Origin: Apostichopus japonicus
Lineage: Eukaryota; Echinodermata; Holothuroidea; Aspidochirotida; Stichopodidae
NCBI RefSeq assembly: GCF_037975245.1
Contig: NC_092562.1
Span: forward strand, 416,501 to 480,500
Direction: 5' to 3'
DNA length: 64,000 bases
Shown here: positions 1 through 9,960 of the stretch, one piece after another
Layout of the letters: each line of letters opens with the position of its first letter
Position numbering within the stretch: the stretch's first letter is position 1
Translations under genes and position numbers: made by a program
The notes under the pieces: generated by a model
What the model was told of the DNA's origin: nothing
Databases searched by the model: none
Seen by the model: the letters and a program-made list of their open reading frames with translations, nothing else

Positions 1-912
1 CGGCAGTTTATATTGCTGAATCGGCAGGGTACATTGCTAATACGATGATGCCAGATTACCATATTTTCCACGTACGTTGATTCCGTACCTATATGGCTCT
101 CATCGTTATTGTCCTTGGGGGGGGGGGGGGGTTACTATCCCTAATTGATCTACAATCGGCTCTCAATCGAACTTCGGAAAAGGGAAAGCTGTGACGTCAC
201 GCAAAATCCGGGATGCAATATTGTTGGATTCCGCTAAGACGACATGACACCAGAGGAAGTGACTTCATGGTCTATGTGCTAATCTTGTTCAACCGCTTTG
301 ATCAAATTTAAGGATCATTTCGAAACAAAAATTGGTCTAGAAGGAAATTTAGCCTGGACTGATTACAGTGATTGCCGTCGATCTAAAACATATCGTACTT
401 AATATTTTGTACCGGTAGGTACAATGAAGTGTAGGGGGCGCTACTACCAAATAGATACTCACGTATATCCGATAACATATATACCAAGTTAAATCATCTG
501 ATTACTGCATCTGTAGCAAGTTTGCCATTTTGTAATTTCTCCTCAGTAAACTCATAACATTTCAAGGCTTAACCATGTACCAAGCTCTCCTTGCGTAATC
601 TTCTTGTTTCACCCAGGATTTTCTAAAATGCCTTAAATCACCTTCAATGATCCTAATTTTAAGACCATCAATATGTATTTTCTTTCTTCCTCTTCAACGC
701 CCAATGAGCATAACAAAAGTAATCATAATAACTTCAAACATGTCAAAAACACAAAATATCACTCCAGTAGGTTTATTTCAGCCGTTTTTTACGTTATCTT
801 TTGTTATACACCACTTGTACTGTAGTATGGATACCTTCCATATGAAAAGGTGTTTACAGAGAGTCTTTTACTACGATGGCCTCATTACACCATTTGTAAC
901 ATAACGCTATAA

Positions 913-987
913 CCATTGTCACATTACATTATTGTCACATTACACTATTGTCACATGACACCATCGTCACATGACGCCATTGTCATG
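913..987. repeat. 16-bp tandem repeat, about 4.6 copies
   Basis: Successive units resemble CCATTGTCACATTACA, with the phrase ATTGTCACAT recurring every 16 bp and growing divergence towards the right. Non-coding. Confidence 0.85.
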
Positions 988-1108
988 AATGTTGCGCGTT
1001 GGGTTGTGAAATTTTGATTACGGTATTTGACAACCCACAATCGCTTTGTTGTTCTGTATAGGCTATAGCTAAGACTATATAGACACAGTTAAATACGGTT
1101 TAACCCAT

Positions 1109-1591
1109 ATGGTAGCATATGCCAATTAAAGACCCATTGACTTACACACTAAATCACAAAAGTAATGTGGTCTTTCAGCCTAGATAGCAGTTTTCACTAG
1201 CTAAACGCTACCCATCACCGGATAGCTGACAAGTTGGCCTTGTATGGCATCATCAATTTTCCGTATCATGACCATGCAGATTTTTTGCTATCAGAGCCTG
1301 AAGTTTTCGTCACTTGTAAACAAACCTCTTCACTTAATAGTCAACAATTTTCGTACGTTGCTCCTGGGAGGCCTAAAGGGGTCGAAACTGCCTCAATTGA
1401 CCCAATTTGTGCACCACATGTACTTCCACTCATGCTCTTCAACATACAAGCCACAAAAAAAAGCAGATCCTGATTAATAACAGGTCAAAAAAGATGTTCT
1501 CCTACTGCATTTTGGCACCTTTACTGAGATAGGAGAACATCCGGGCGGATTGATATATAGACTCTCATAGGAGTATGCCACCATATGGGAT
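1109..1591 (+). repeat. Dispersed repeat R1, copy 1
   Basis: About 480 bp that recurs in the same orientation at 36944-37422 with roughly 85 percent identity by eye. Shared phrases include ACCCATCACCGGATAGCTGA, CTGGGAGGCCTAAAGGGGTC and TCGTCACTTGTAAACAAACC. Both copies begin near ATGGTA..AGCATA and end near CCACCATATRGG. No long frame and no obvious terminal repeats; probably a non-autonomous or fragmentary transposable element. Confidence 0.85.
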
Positions 1592-1711
1592 GGCATCCAT
1601 TTTAGCTTCATTAAAGAAACACCTGTCTTTAAATCTTGAAAAGGGGGTACTCCGGTAAATGTGGTAACTATGTATCTTCCATGGTTTAAACCACATATAC
1701 GGCGCTCATAC

Positions 1712-1878
<167 letters not shown>

Positions 1879-2777
1879 GGAATCCATTATCCATTGTGGA
1901 AATTAATATTTCTATATAAAAAAAGATATTTAAAAAAATTCCGGGGAATATTGACAGATTGACAAATTTATCACATATAAATCATACATACCACCTGTTA
2001 CACCTGTTCCTGTTGCAAGGGAGGCCGGTTTAACCATTTCGAAACAGGTTATTTTCTTTCAACTGAGGCAAAGCGAAATTAATTAGTCCAACTAACAGTG
2101 TGGAATTGTCGCGTTTAAGATACGTGCTATACATTATATGACATCGAATTATCACTTTGGCGAAGAAAGGGCTATTATTTCAGAGAGCACACTGATATCA
2201 AATCAAAAACGTGTCCTATTTCACAAAGAAAGAGGTAAGAATAACAGATATATACAATGATACCATGCTCTTGCACCAGACTATACTAGCTGGAATAATG
2301 CATTTGAAGAATCAGTTTGACCTTGACTGATTTCACAGTTTCGAAAATTTAATGAATATTGCAGTCTCGCAATATGATTTGATTTAGTGAAGTTGATAAA
2401 CTGGAAATAAAAAGGTATCAATTTGATATAGGTTTGTATTGAATAAATAAATATGGTTAAGGTGATGGCGTTCTCTGAGATATACATAAATTCCATAATT
2501 TTTCGCAATTTGTTTTATTTTTCCAAGTTGTTAATCGTGATTCGAGGACATATTTGCTTTGTCTGATGAACGTGATGGATACGTTTAACGATGTATTTAT
2601 TAAGATATGACATTTACTGACATTTTCATTTTTTTTAACGGTTTCTTGCAGAAAAACAATTCTTTGCATTTTGCAACATCAAAACGCAAGTTTAACCCCA
2701 AAAAATGGCATCAAAACACAAAAAGTAAGAAGATCAGGAAGTTTGTATCTATCTTTTCTTGTCTTTTTATCCTTCAG

Positions 2778-2946
2778 CTATGCAATCATTTTGGTAGAAA
2801 TTGCAACACGCAATGAACCATGGGAAGACGAAGATTTGACGAATCTTGATGTAAACTGGCGCCCCCGTTTACCTGACCTTCTACGCGCAGACGATTTCAA
2901 AGATGAGAATGGTGATGCCTGCCCCTGTCCACAGGAATTCATTCAG
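2778..2946 (+). CDS. Guanylate cyclase exon a: end of kinase-homology domain
   Basis: The acceptor is the AG at 2776-2777 after a T-rich stretch; the donor is GTTAGT at 2947. The exon enters on the third base of a codon and leaves in phase 0. It encodes [19 protein letters not shown] and onward to CPCPQEFIQ, which matches the DVYSFGIIL.EI..R region of receptor cyclase kinase-homology domains. It is the first exon recognisable in the window. Confidence 0.88.
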
Positions 2947-3327
2947 GTTAGTATTAAGCCCAGCTATAAGTTATTTAGTCAGAAATGTACTACTGTTAAA
3001 ATCAAAAGTCTGTTCAAAGTATCTCTTTCAAGATCCGGCTTTAGGAATCACAAATGATTTCGAGTTGGTTAGCATCATGTTTGATCTCTAGAGGAAGGCA
3101 AAATATGTCACCAAAAACAGAACTAGTATTGTTCGATACGGGTGACGAACACCTACAGTGAAATTACGACCTTCCTTGACGGTTTCGAACCTCTGGACAT
3201 ACAATCAGCGTCCTTAGCCTAGTGGTTAGGGTGTCCGCGTACAAAGCCGGAGGCCCGGGTTCGAATCCCGGTGGAGGCTGGAAGTTTTTTCAATGTTCTT
3301 GATTTTCCAACTTATTACGATTTCAAT

Positions 3328-3369
<42 letters not shown>

Positions 3370-3375
3370 TGTATA

Positions 3376-3431
<56 letters not shown>

Positions 3432-6400
3432 TATGTTTATCTGCTCATTTTGAACAGCTTATTGAAGACTGCTGGGACAGCTCTCCACCAAACAGACCGT
3501 CTTTCTCGCAAATTCGCGCAACTCTTCACCGCATAAATCCTTCCAAACTCAGTCCGGTTGACATGATGATGCAACTGATGGAAAAGTATTCCAAGCATCT
3601 GGAGAGTTTAGTTGCTGAGAGAACACAAGATCTGCTGTTTGAGAAGCAAAAAACAGATAGGCTACTGTACAGTAAGTTGGTATATGACAGGCTACTGCTG
3701 CAGTAAGTTGGTATATGATAGGCTACTGTACAGTAAGTTGGTATATGATAGGCTACTGTACAGTAAGTTGGTATATGATGCATGGGAAACCTACAATCTT
3801 AAATGGATCCCATTTTGGTTTCCCGAAGGGAAAACTATGGAGTCACTCTTATACCGACCTTGCAAACTTGTGGAGGGGGACCGTGGATTGCAAAGTCGGT
3901 AATAATTATAACGCGGATCGTAAAGTCTGTAATAAATTTTACGGTTAGATTCGTCCAACACGGCAGAATACAGAAACGTTGTGCTCAAAGCCGAAGCCAA
4001 GTGGATTGTAATCAAGTCACACATCCGGATTATGTTTTCTTCGTTATCCGAGACTAATTAAAGCTGCATCGCCACGGGGATTTTAATTATCAAATACTAC
4101 TCAAAATATTCATTGAAGGAGGAGGGAATGGCCCTGCAGTTGTTTGGGCATTAACAGTTAGCTAGTCTACAAACTTCATCATGAATTTAAGAAAGTATAC
4201 AAAATGGACTGATTTTAGCACGGTTCGTGCACGTGCATTTCTCAACTTTTACCGATGTTTTATTTCGTTTATATACGATGCTAAATCAGCCCCTGTGGAA
4301 TAACATTTTGAATTGAGAACTGTGAATTGCTCCTGCAAGAAACCCACATGTACTCGACAAAAAAAAAAAAAAAAACAGAGATTAAAATGAGTACATGAAA
4401 GTATGACATGTGGTATTTAAATGTAGGATGTCTTTTAATCTAACCTTGTTATCCAGCCGTTTCTTCTATTCCTCCCAGGCATGTTACCGAAGCCGATTGC
4501 AGACAGTCTCCGGCAAGGAAACGCAGCCAAGGCAGAATCATTCGATGGTTGTACTATATTTTTCAGGTAAGGAGAATTTTTGTGTGTAAAACAACAAGGT
4601 GAGAATCGATTGATCTTGTACTTGAAAACAGTTTGGAAATCCTTTATCTTGACTACACAACATGGTGGTTATCTTCCTGATTACACACTACTTCATATTA
4701 TGTACAGGCTAACAGTTTTTGAAAAGGTCATATAGAAACTATTGGTTATAGAAACGGCTTCGGAACCAGTGACGTCGCCAGCTTCACAAGTCTTGATTGG
4801 TTATCCAGGTAACTTACTTGACTTTCGTTTCACGGGCAAATGTCAAGGAATTTAAGTCAGTAAAGAAAATTCGCTTAGGCCTATATGATAAACATAAAGT
4901 AATTCACTTTTCATGTTTTATTTTTCAAAGACCCTTTTCAAGTGATATTTCTGCTTCATTCATCATTTACATTTCATCGAAATCGTACATTGCAGTTCAA
5001 TAGTCCTTTTAATCCCTTTATGTCCCAAGCTTGATGTATGAAAGATGATATATTTAAAGGGTGTGAAGACTCGCGCAAAAAGAAACGTGTAATGCCGGTA
5101 ATCTGACCTTGTTTCGAATGAGGTGTAACAGAAGTGTTAGACACCACAATCGATCCCATAAAATACAGACTGTGTGTAGTAATGAACGGCCCCCTTAAGC
5201 TCCCTTGCATAGGGACACATTTTAGCCCATTGTCTTTCTGTCCCAGCGTGCAGTAAGTGTATTAATATTAACTGACTTGCCTGTTATTTTTCTCTCTCCC
5301 TCATTTTGTCTTTCCTTTTTGTCCTGTTTTTTTATTGTACAGTGATATCGTCGGGTTCACGAGCTTATCCAGCGAGAGTTCACCTTACGAGGTCGTCGCC
5401 CTGTTAAATAAGCTTTACGTCACTTTTGACTCCATCATCGACAACCACGATGTATACAAGGTGGAGACGATTGGTGATGCCTGTAAGTAATAGCAGTATA
5501 TGATCGCTGTGGATTCAGTTATAAATCTATAGTTTTATCATTTCGAGAAGAAAGTGATATACATTCTTTAGTCCAGCCTTCCTTTGTATTCCTGTGTATC
5601 TTTTCTCTCATATTTGGTGAAAATATCTTCTGCAAAATTGTTCTATTGTTTGTCGAATGTTTGCTATAACTATATTTCATCAGTAAGTTTCTTTTTCCTT
5701 TAGTGTAATTTGTTCAGCCGTGAGAATGTTGATATCCTCTGTGTGATGAAAACATTAAGAACGATAAGGCACTTCCTTCCTTTCAATAATTTCTTATTTA
5801 TATTTTGTCCGCCTGCCCCCCCTCCCCTCCCCGCCTCATTTTTTCATATTTCATATTATATTTACCCCTTTATTCAGATATGGTGGTGTCTGGAGTCCCT
5901 AAGAGGAACGGACTGGAGCACGCGGGTCATATCGCGAGCATGGCTGTAGATCTCGTGAAAGTTTGCGAAAGCTTTGTCATCCCTCATAAACAAGAAACCA
6001 AACTTAGAATTAGGGCGGGAATTCACTCAGGTATATTTCCCTCACAACCTCCACCCACCTCCACCCCTTATTATTTATTTATTTAAAGTGAAGTACTTTT
6101 CTTCTTTTGAAGTTTATCAATTGCTTAGCATGTTACAATAAATGTATAGGCGTAGGAGGAGGGTGGTGGGGATTCGGGGGGGGGGGGGCTGGTAAGGGAT
6201 GCTGAACACTTTAAAAAGTGGAGGGAAGGAGTATTATTCCTCTTGTTAACGGATCGTGAACGTGACCTAACATGCATCAGAGTTTATCTTCGCTTACATC
6301 AACAGACTAAAGTATAGGCCTGTTTCTTATAACTTGGGTATTCGTAGTATGATGATTTTTAACTGAAATGCTTCCTTTCCTATAGATTCAGTTTGTTGTC

Positions 6401-8810
6401 ATTACTTTTGAAATATACTCCAAAAGACATATTAGTTTACATATCTTGGGGGATTTTTACTGCATAGAATATCTGATCATTTGAACGTTATATTCTCACT
6501 GACGTGGTGAGGAACTTGACACTATAGAAAAGATTAACGTACACAAACAAGCAAGCACACTGGCGCTTTGGCGCATGTACGGAACCGACAAGGTCAACCA
6601 TGATCAACATCATTTCGCTAAATGGTTTCTCTCGTGTGATAATAACTCACAAAGATTTTTGAGTCAAAAGAATTGAAAAATTTGACATTTTAAAGCTAAC
6701 CGCCATCTCTTACAATATCTATACCACTATTAGGGTCCGTGGTAGCGGGCGTGGTCGGTTTGAAAATGCCTCGATATTGTCTATTTGGCGATACTGTCAA
6801 TACTGCGTCAAGAATGGAGTCCACGGGAGAGGCGTTGAAGATTCAAGCCAGTGAAGCATGTGCGAGCATTCTACGAAAACTTGGTGGTTTTGAAATGATA
6901 GCCAGGGGTCAAATGCCGGTGAAGGTAAGTTCTTCGTATAGAGAGGTTCAATTGACTCAAGACCCCTTACCCCCCTCCCCTTCCCCCCACCCCCCCCCCC
7001 CCCCCACCCTACCAACTCAAACACACACAATTGGGGTGGAGAGGGTTCAATCTGGAAGGGCACAAACATAGAAGGAAGTGGGAAAACGTGACTTCTTTTA
7101 AGAGCTCAAACTACAAAGTTAGTCTCAAATGGATCCCATGTGCATTCCGAGGCCAGGCACTCCTTGAATTACAATTTTGAAATGTCCATAAACAAGGACA
7201 AGTTTTTTTCAATAAGAAAAAGGCATGTACTAAAATGATAGAATAAATATACTTTTTTAAGACCAAAAGGGTTCTACTTATTGAGGTTTGTCACTTACAG
7301 ATGGGAGGACTGCCCCCCCCCCCCCACTCCTTCCTCCCTATGCCCTCTGACTTCACCGTCCATGCTCCCAAGTTTGAGCATTGACGGTATCTATGGATTC
7401 CTTTGTAAAGAACCGATTAATACAAATGATCTTCAGCCAAATTGCGTAGAAAAAGATAAGATTTAGAACTTAATTTAAAGAAATTTTATGTTTTACTACG
7501 CATAGAACCATGCACCTATGAAAAAAAAGCAAGTTTCAAAGTTAATTCCAATTGTTACACTTTTATAAACTGGCAATTTGATTTGGCTGTCAATTATACA
7601 AAGGATACATTATTCGTCCATTATTTCCTTTGTTAGTGTTTCTTCTTCCTGATCCACATATGACAGCCTGTGCATGTGTACTTCTGAAGGCGACTATGTG
7701 GTCTAAATTGTTACAGTGGCGTGCCATTAAAAGAATCCCCCAAACCTCCCCACCATACATTGGGGTATAATGGATTGTGATTTTTTGTTAACATTTATCC
7801 GGGAAGATTTAGACCACTGTTTTAGGATGTATATCTCCTTTTCCAACATCATGCAAAAATCAAGATTATTTATCAGCACATGTTTGTTCGTTTAGAGCTA
7901 ATTATACGGACTACCTAACTTATCTTCTAATTATGCCTCAAAATGCACTATTTCACGTCTACATATTTGATTCTTTTGAGGACCCACAGACTCCCTAAAT
8001 ATGTGTCGGCTTCTATGACTCCAGGGCCACGCCCCTCCTTTATAAAATCCTTCATTCGCCGCAGGCCTCTCCCATATAGCCTTCAGCCCTTACCTATCTC
8101 AGTCTGAGGGGATTTAGAATACTCAACCTCCCCCCCACCCCCACCCCGCCACACTCACATTTGTCCTGTACACGCCGCCGCTGTATTGTTATCTTTACAG
8201 GGTAAAGGAATCATGACAACTTATTGGATAGTTGGTAAGACGAGTGTCGCCACCGAAAGAGACTCAAGACAGACACTCCTGACAGCCAATAGTGTCCTGT
8301 TGGACGATGACGCGGATCAGAATACACCAGCTGTAGCCAATCATTACAGTAACCAGAATCTCCCAGCCAATGGGATACCTCATATCACAGAAACGTCACC
8401 TGACGTCACAGAGTCACCAAATTCAAACGGTGGACCGAAAGTGTTCGAGAGTTCAAGTGGAGTTTCTGTCCCCGGTAAGTGACAAACCTATCTTGGGGAG
8501 GGGGGCGTGGAGGGTGGGGGTCTTAATCATTTCTTTATAAATCTTCTTGCGAGGGAAAAAGAATTTTGGCGGATATGGAAACGTTAAGGTGCCCCATCAA
8601 ATCGTTAAGATTTTTCTCGGCAATTCGTCATTTGCTGGAAAATTTAGAACTGATCACAATCTGAGACGAACGTATAGTTTATCATTTTGTTGTAATATGT
8701 TGATGTGATCGAAGTGATCAATTTATCATTTTGCTACAAATTGTTGAATCTTTGTAATATGTCGAGGAAATCATTCATCATTTTGCTGCAAATTGTTGTC
8801 TATATATATA

Positions 8811-8872
<62 letters not shown>

Positions 8873-9093
8873 TATATATATATAATATTTATATATCTAT
8901 ATATATATCTATATATATATCTATATATTTATCTATATATATATATATATATATATGATATTTAGAACATTTTTGATATTTAGAACATTTTTGATATTTA
9001 GAACAAATGGTTTTTGTTAATTGATATACAGGATGCACCGACGAGCCTAGTGATGCTGAGACGGCACGACTCATGAATGAGAGCACTCTGTAG
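2778..9093 (+). CDS. Receptor-type guanylate cyclase, 3' part of gene (8 exons, 5' end outside window)
   Basis: Joined exons 2778-2946, 3458-3671, 4479-4566, 5343-5482, 5878-6030, 6734-6924, 8201-8474 and 9032-9093 read as one frame of about 429 residues plus stop. Order: end of the kinase-homology domain, dimerisation/signalling helix, class III cyclase catalytic domain, ~115-residue tail. Family knowledge: these are single-pass receptors that make cGMP from GTP in the cytosol. Seen: both metal-binding Asp (in SDIVGFTS and in TIGDAY), the Glu (KVETIGD) and Cys (PRYCLFGD) that select guanine, and the Asn/Arg pair (NTASRMES), so the domain should be active. Every junction has GT/AG ends and agreeing phase. 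Ligand-binding, transmembrane and most kinase-homology exons are missing to the left, so the ligand class (natriuretic peptide-like, egg-peptide-like or other) cannot be told. Confidence 0.95.
2947..3457. other. Cyclase intron holding a tRNA-derived SINE and a (TA)n tract
   Basis: Almost half of this 511-bp intron is the SINE-like sequence (3208-3325) and the (TA)n run (3329-3435). The rest shows nothing recognisable. Confidence 0.8.
3208..3435 (+). mobile_element. tRNA-derived SINE-like element with (TA)n tail
   Basis: The head (3208-3281) has a perfect RNA polymerase III A box, TAGCCTAGTGG (3215-3225), and B box, GTTCGAATC (3259-3267). CCGGG/CCCGG forms a T-arm stem. The acceptor and anticodon stems do not close properly, so it is not a working tRNA gene. 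A ~45-bp unrelated body and a tail of TA repeats follow (about 3329-3435). The (TA)n tail abuts the acceptor of the cyclase exon at 3458. Confidence 0.7.
3458..3671 (+). CDS. Guanylate cyclase exon b: kinase-homology end and signalling helix
   Basis: The exon starts in phase 0 after AG at 3456-3457 and ends in phase 1 before GTAAGT at 3672. It encodes [16 protein letters not shown], the last kinase-homology helix, then [17 protein letters not shown] and [11 protein letters not shown]. This is the coiled linker that holds the two cyclase subunits in register. Two oddities: a (TA)n tract ends about 20 bp before the acceptor, and the exon end with its donor is tandemly repeated four times (3660-3780). 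Confidence 0.95.
3660..3780 (+). repeat. 30-bp tandem repeat that contains the cyclase splice donor, 4 copies
   Basis: Units at 3660-3689, 3690-3720, 3721-3750 and 3751-3780, each with GGCTACTGTACAGTAAGTTG or a one- to two-base variant. The first unit holds the last coding bases and the donor (GT at 3672). Copies of the donor follow at 3703, 3733 and 3763. In frame, a TAA occurs at 3704-3706. Confidence 0.93.
3781..4478. other. Rest of cyclase intron b/c
   Basis: Apart from an A15 run near 4360 I see nothing of note. Overlapping short frames near 3800-4050 have no coding character. Confidence 0.6.
4479..4566 (+). CDS. Guanylate cyclase exon c: start of catalytic domain
   Basis: The acceptor CCTCCCAG ends at 4478 and the donor GTAAGG starts at 4567. 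Phase 1 in, phase 2 out. It encodes the [13 protein letters not shown] motif at the linker/cyclase border, then [11 protein letters not shown] leading into the first catalytic Asp of the next exon. Confidence 0.95.
4567..5342. other. Cyclase intron c/d
   Basis: 776 bp ending in a long polypyrimidine tract; no repeat or motif recognised. Confidence 0.7.
5343..5482 (+). CDS. Guanylate cyclase exon d: metal- and guanine-binding segment
   Basis: The acceptor lies after a long T-rich tract (AG 5341-5342); the donor GTAAGT starts at 5483. Phase 2 in, phase 1 out. It encodes [32 protein letters not shown] and KVETIGDA. It carries both metal-coordinating Asp residues and the Glu that contacts the guanine ring. 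Confidence 0.97.
5878..6030 (+). CDS. Guanylate cyclase exon e: mid catalytic domain
   Basis: The acceptor TTATTCAG ends at 5877 and the donor GTATAT starts at 6031. Phase 1 in and out. It encodes [20 protein letters not shown], then a helix and [10 protein letters not shown], all standard in receptor cyclases. The donor is weaker than its neighbours. Confidence 0.96.
6031..6733. other. Cyclase intron e/f with a MITE end
   Basis: Contains TATAGGCGTAGGAGG at 6145-6159 followed by a G run and GGGGCTGG near 6193. This looks like one end of the hAT-like MITE found complete at 17562-17937. I found no matching second end. Confidence 0.5.
6734..6924 (+). CDS. Guanylate cyclase exon f: guanine-selecting Cys and Asn/Arg motif
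   Basis: The acceptor CTATTAG ends at 6733 and the donor GTAAGT starts at 6925. Phase 1 in, phase 0 out. It encodes [20 protein letters not shown], then [18 protein letters not shown], then [12 protein letters not shown]. The Cys of PRYCLFGD is the residue that favours GTP over ATP in this family; Asn and Arg of NTASR stabilise the transition state. Confidence 0.97.
6925..8200. other. Cyclase intron f/g with C-rich tracts
   Basis: Polypyrimidine runs at about 6967-7006, 7314-7326 and 8128-8150. The stretch 8003-8046 (ACTCCAGG..CCCCTCCTTTATAA) recurs inverted at about 12461-12500, so it is probably a fragment of another dispersed repeat. No exon seen. Confidence 0.6.
8201..8474 (+). CDS. Guanylate cyclase exon g: end of catalytic domain and C-terminal tail
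   Basis: The acceptor ATCTTTACAG ends at 8200 and the donor GTAAGT starts at 8475. Phase 0 in, phase 1 out. It opens with [13 protein letters not shown], the last strand of the catalytic domain. It continues into an Asn/Pro/Ser/Thr-rich, probably disordered tail of about 75 residues that I cannot relate to any known motif. Confidence 0.93.
8475..9031. repeat. Last cyclase intron with (TA)n and 18-bp repeats
   Basis: A nearly continuous TA-rich microsatellite runs from about 8798 to 8958. It is followed by GATATTTAGAACATTTTT repeated about 2.6 times (8957-9003). The acceptor of the last exon lies only 28 bp after the second repeat. Confidence 0.85.
9032..9093 (+). CDS. Guanylate cyclase last coding exon with stop
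   Basis: The acceptor is AG at 9030-9031. The phase-1 junction completes a Gly codon; the exon then reads [19 protein letters not shown] and stops at TAG 9091-9093. The acidic short end is family-like in length but not in sequence. The acceptor lies about 75 bp after a long (TA)n stretch. Confidence 0.85.
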
Positions 9094-9960
9094 GTATACT
9101 TTCTGAAGAAGTCTGATGAAATCGACCAATCGTGTTTCTAGAAATGTATGACGCAAATCTGGGATTAACATATCACGTGATGAAACTCTCCAGCTCGTAT
9201 ATCAAGATGAGAAGTCACCGCGAGATCCGTTTATGAAATGGACCAATAGGAACGAGTCGTCAGTCTACGTCAGTTCAAGAAATCTTGATGTCATTGGCCA
9301 TTAACTGTAACTCCAAATATTTTAAGTTAGAACTCGATGACGTCACTTCGTACTGAAAATGTAGAGCTGTTTTGCACGCGTAAATTGAAACACTGGAAAT
9401 ATAACTCAAAAGATCATCGAAATCAATTCTGCTAATCCTTAAAGGCGTACGATTTTTGAAGGATGCAAATCCTACTCATCAACTTGTTTGACAGAGATGT
9501 TTGCAGATGTGATAACCAAATACTCTCGCTCTGCTCAGACATAAAGGTCATAGGTCAGCTTAGAGTGGCGTCATCAGCAGTTAGGAATAATTCGTCATTT
9601 TCATGCCTATAATTCAATCACTGATTTTAACATCAACTGTTTTGCCTCGATTCTGACGTGTTCGTCGCCCAGACGCATTTTTGTTGTGTTATAAAGTATT
9701 GATCTCATACAAAGGGCACCCCAGAAGAACTTTCAGTCATTGTGTTAACTAAAACTGACTACATTGTTATGCAAATTTTACTATCTATTACTATCGAACA
9801 TATTTTTGTCAAAAAAAAAAAAATAGGATGCAGTAAGCCTTTGAATGTAAGTACGACAAAAAATAGACTGTAGATGTTTTATTTTGTGAACAACTTATCG
9901 ATAATTTCAAGAAATGTCCCTTAAACACTCAAATAAAGAGCTTGGTGGCCTGGCCAGAGG
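9094..9960 (+). other. Probable 3' UTR of the guanylate cyclase gene
   Basis: No reading frame follows the stop at 9093. The stretch is CpG-rich for this window. The first good poly(A) signal in a plausible place is AATAAA at 9932-9937, which would end the transcript near 9955. An A12 run at about 9812 is genomic. The extent is inferred. Confidence 0.55.
9932..9937 (+). terminator. Candidate poly(A) signal AATAAA
   Basis: The canonical hexamer lies about 840 nt after the guanylate cyclase stop codon on the same strand. A cleavage site near 9950-9960 is expected but was not seen experimentally. Confidence 0.5.

Noticed and set aside
3208-3281. tRNA gene
   Set aside because: A and B boxes are perfect but acceptor and anticodon stems do not pair well; a tRNA-derived SINE head fits better.
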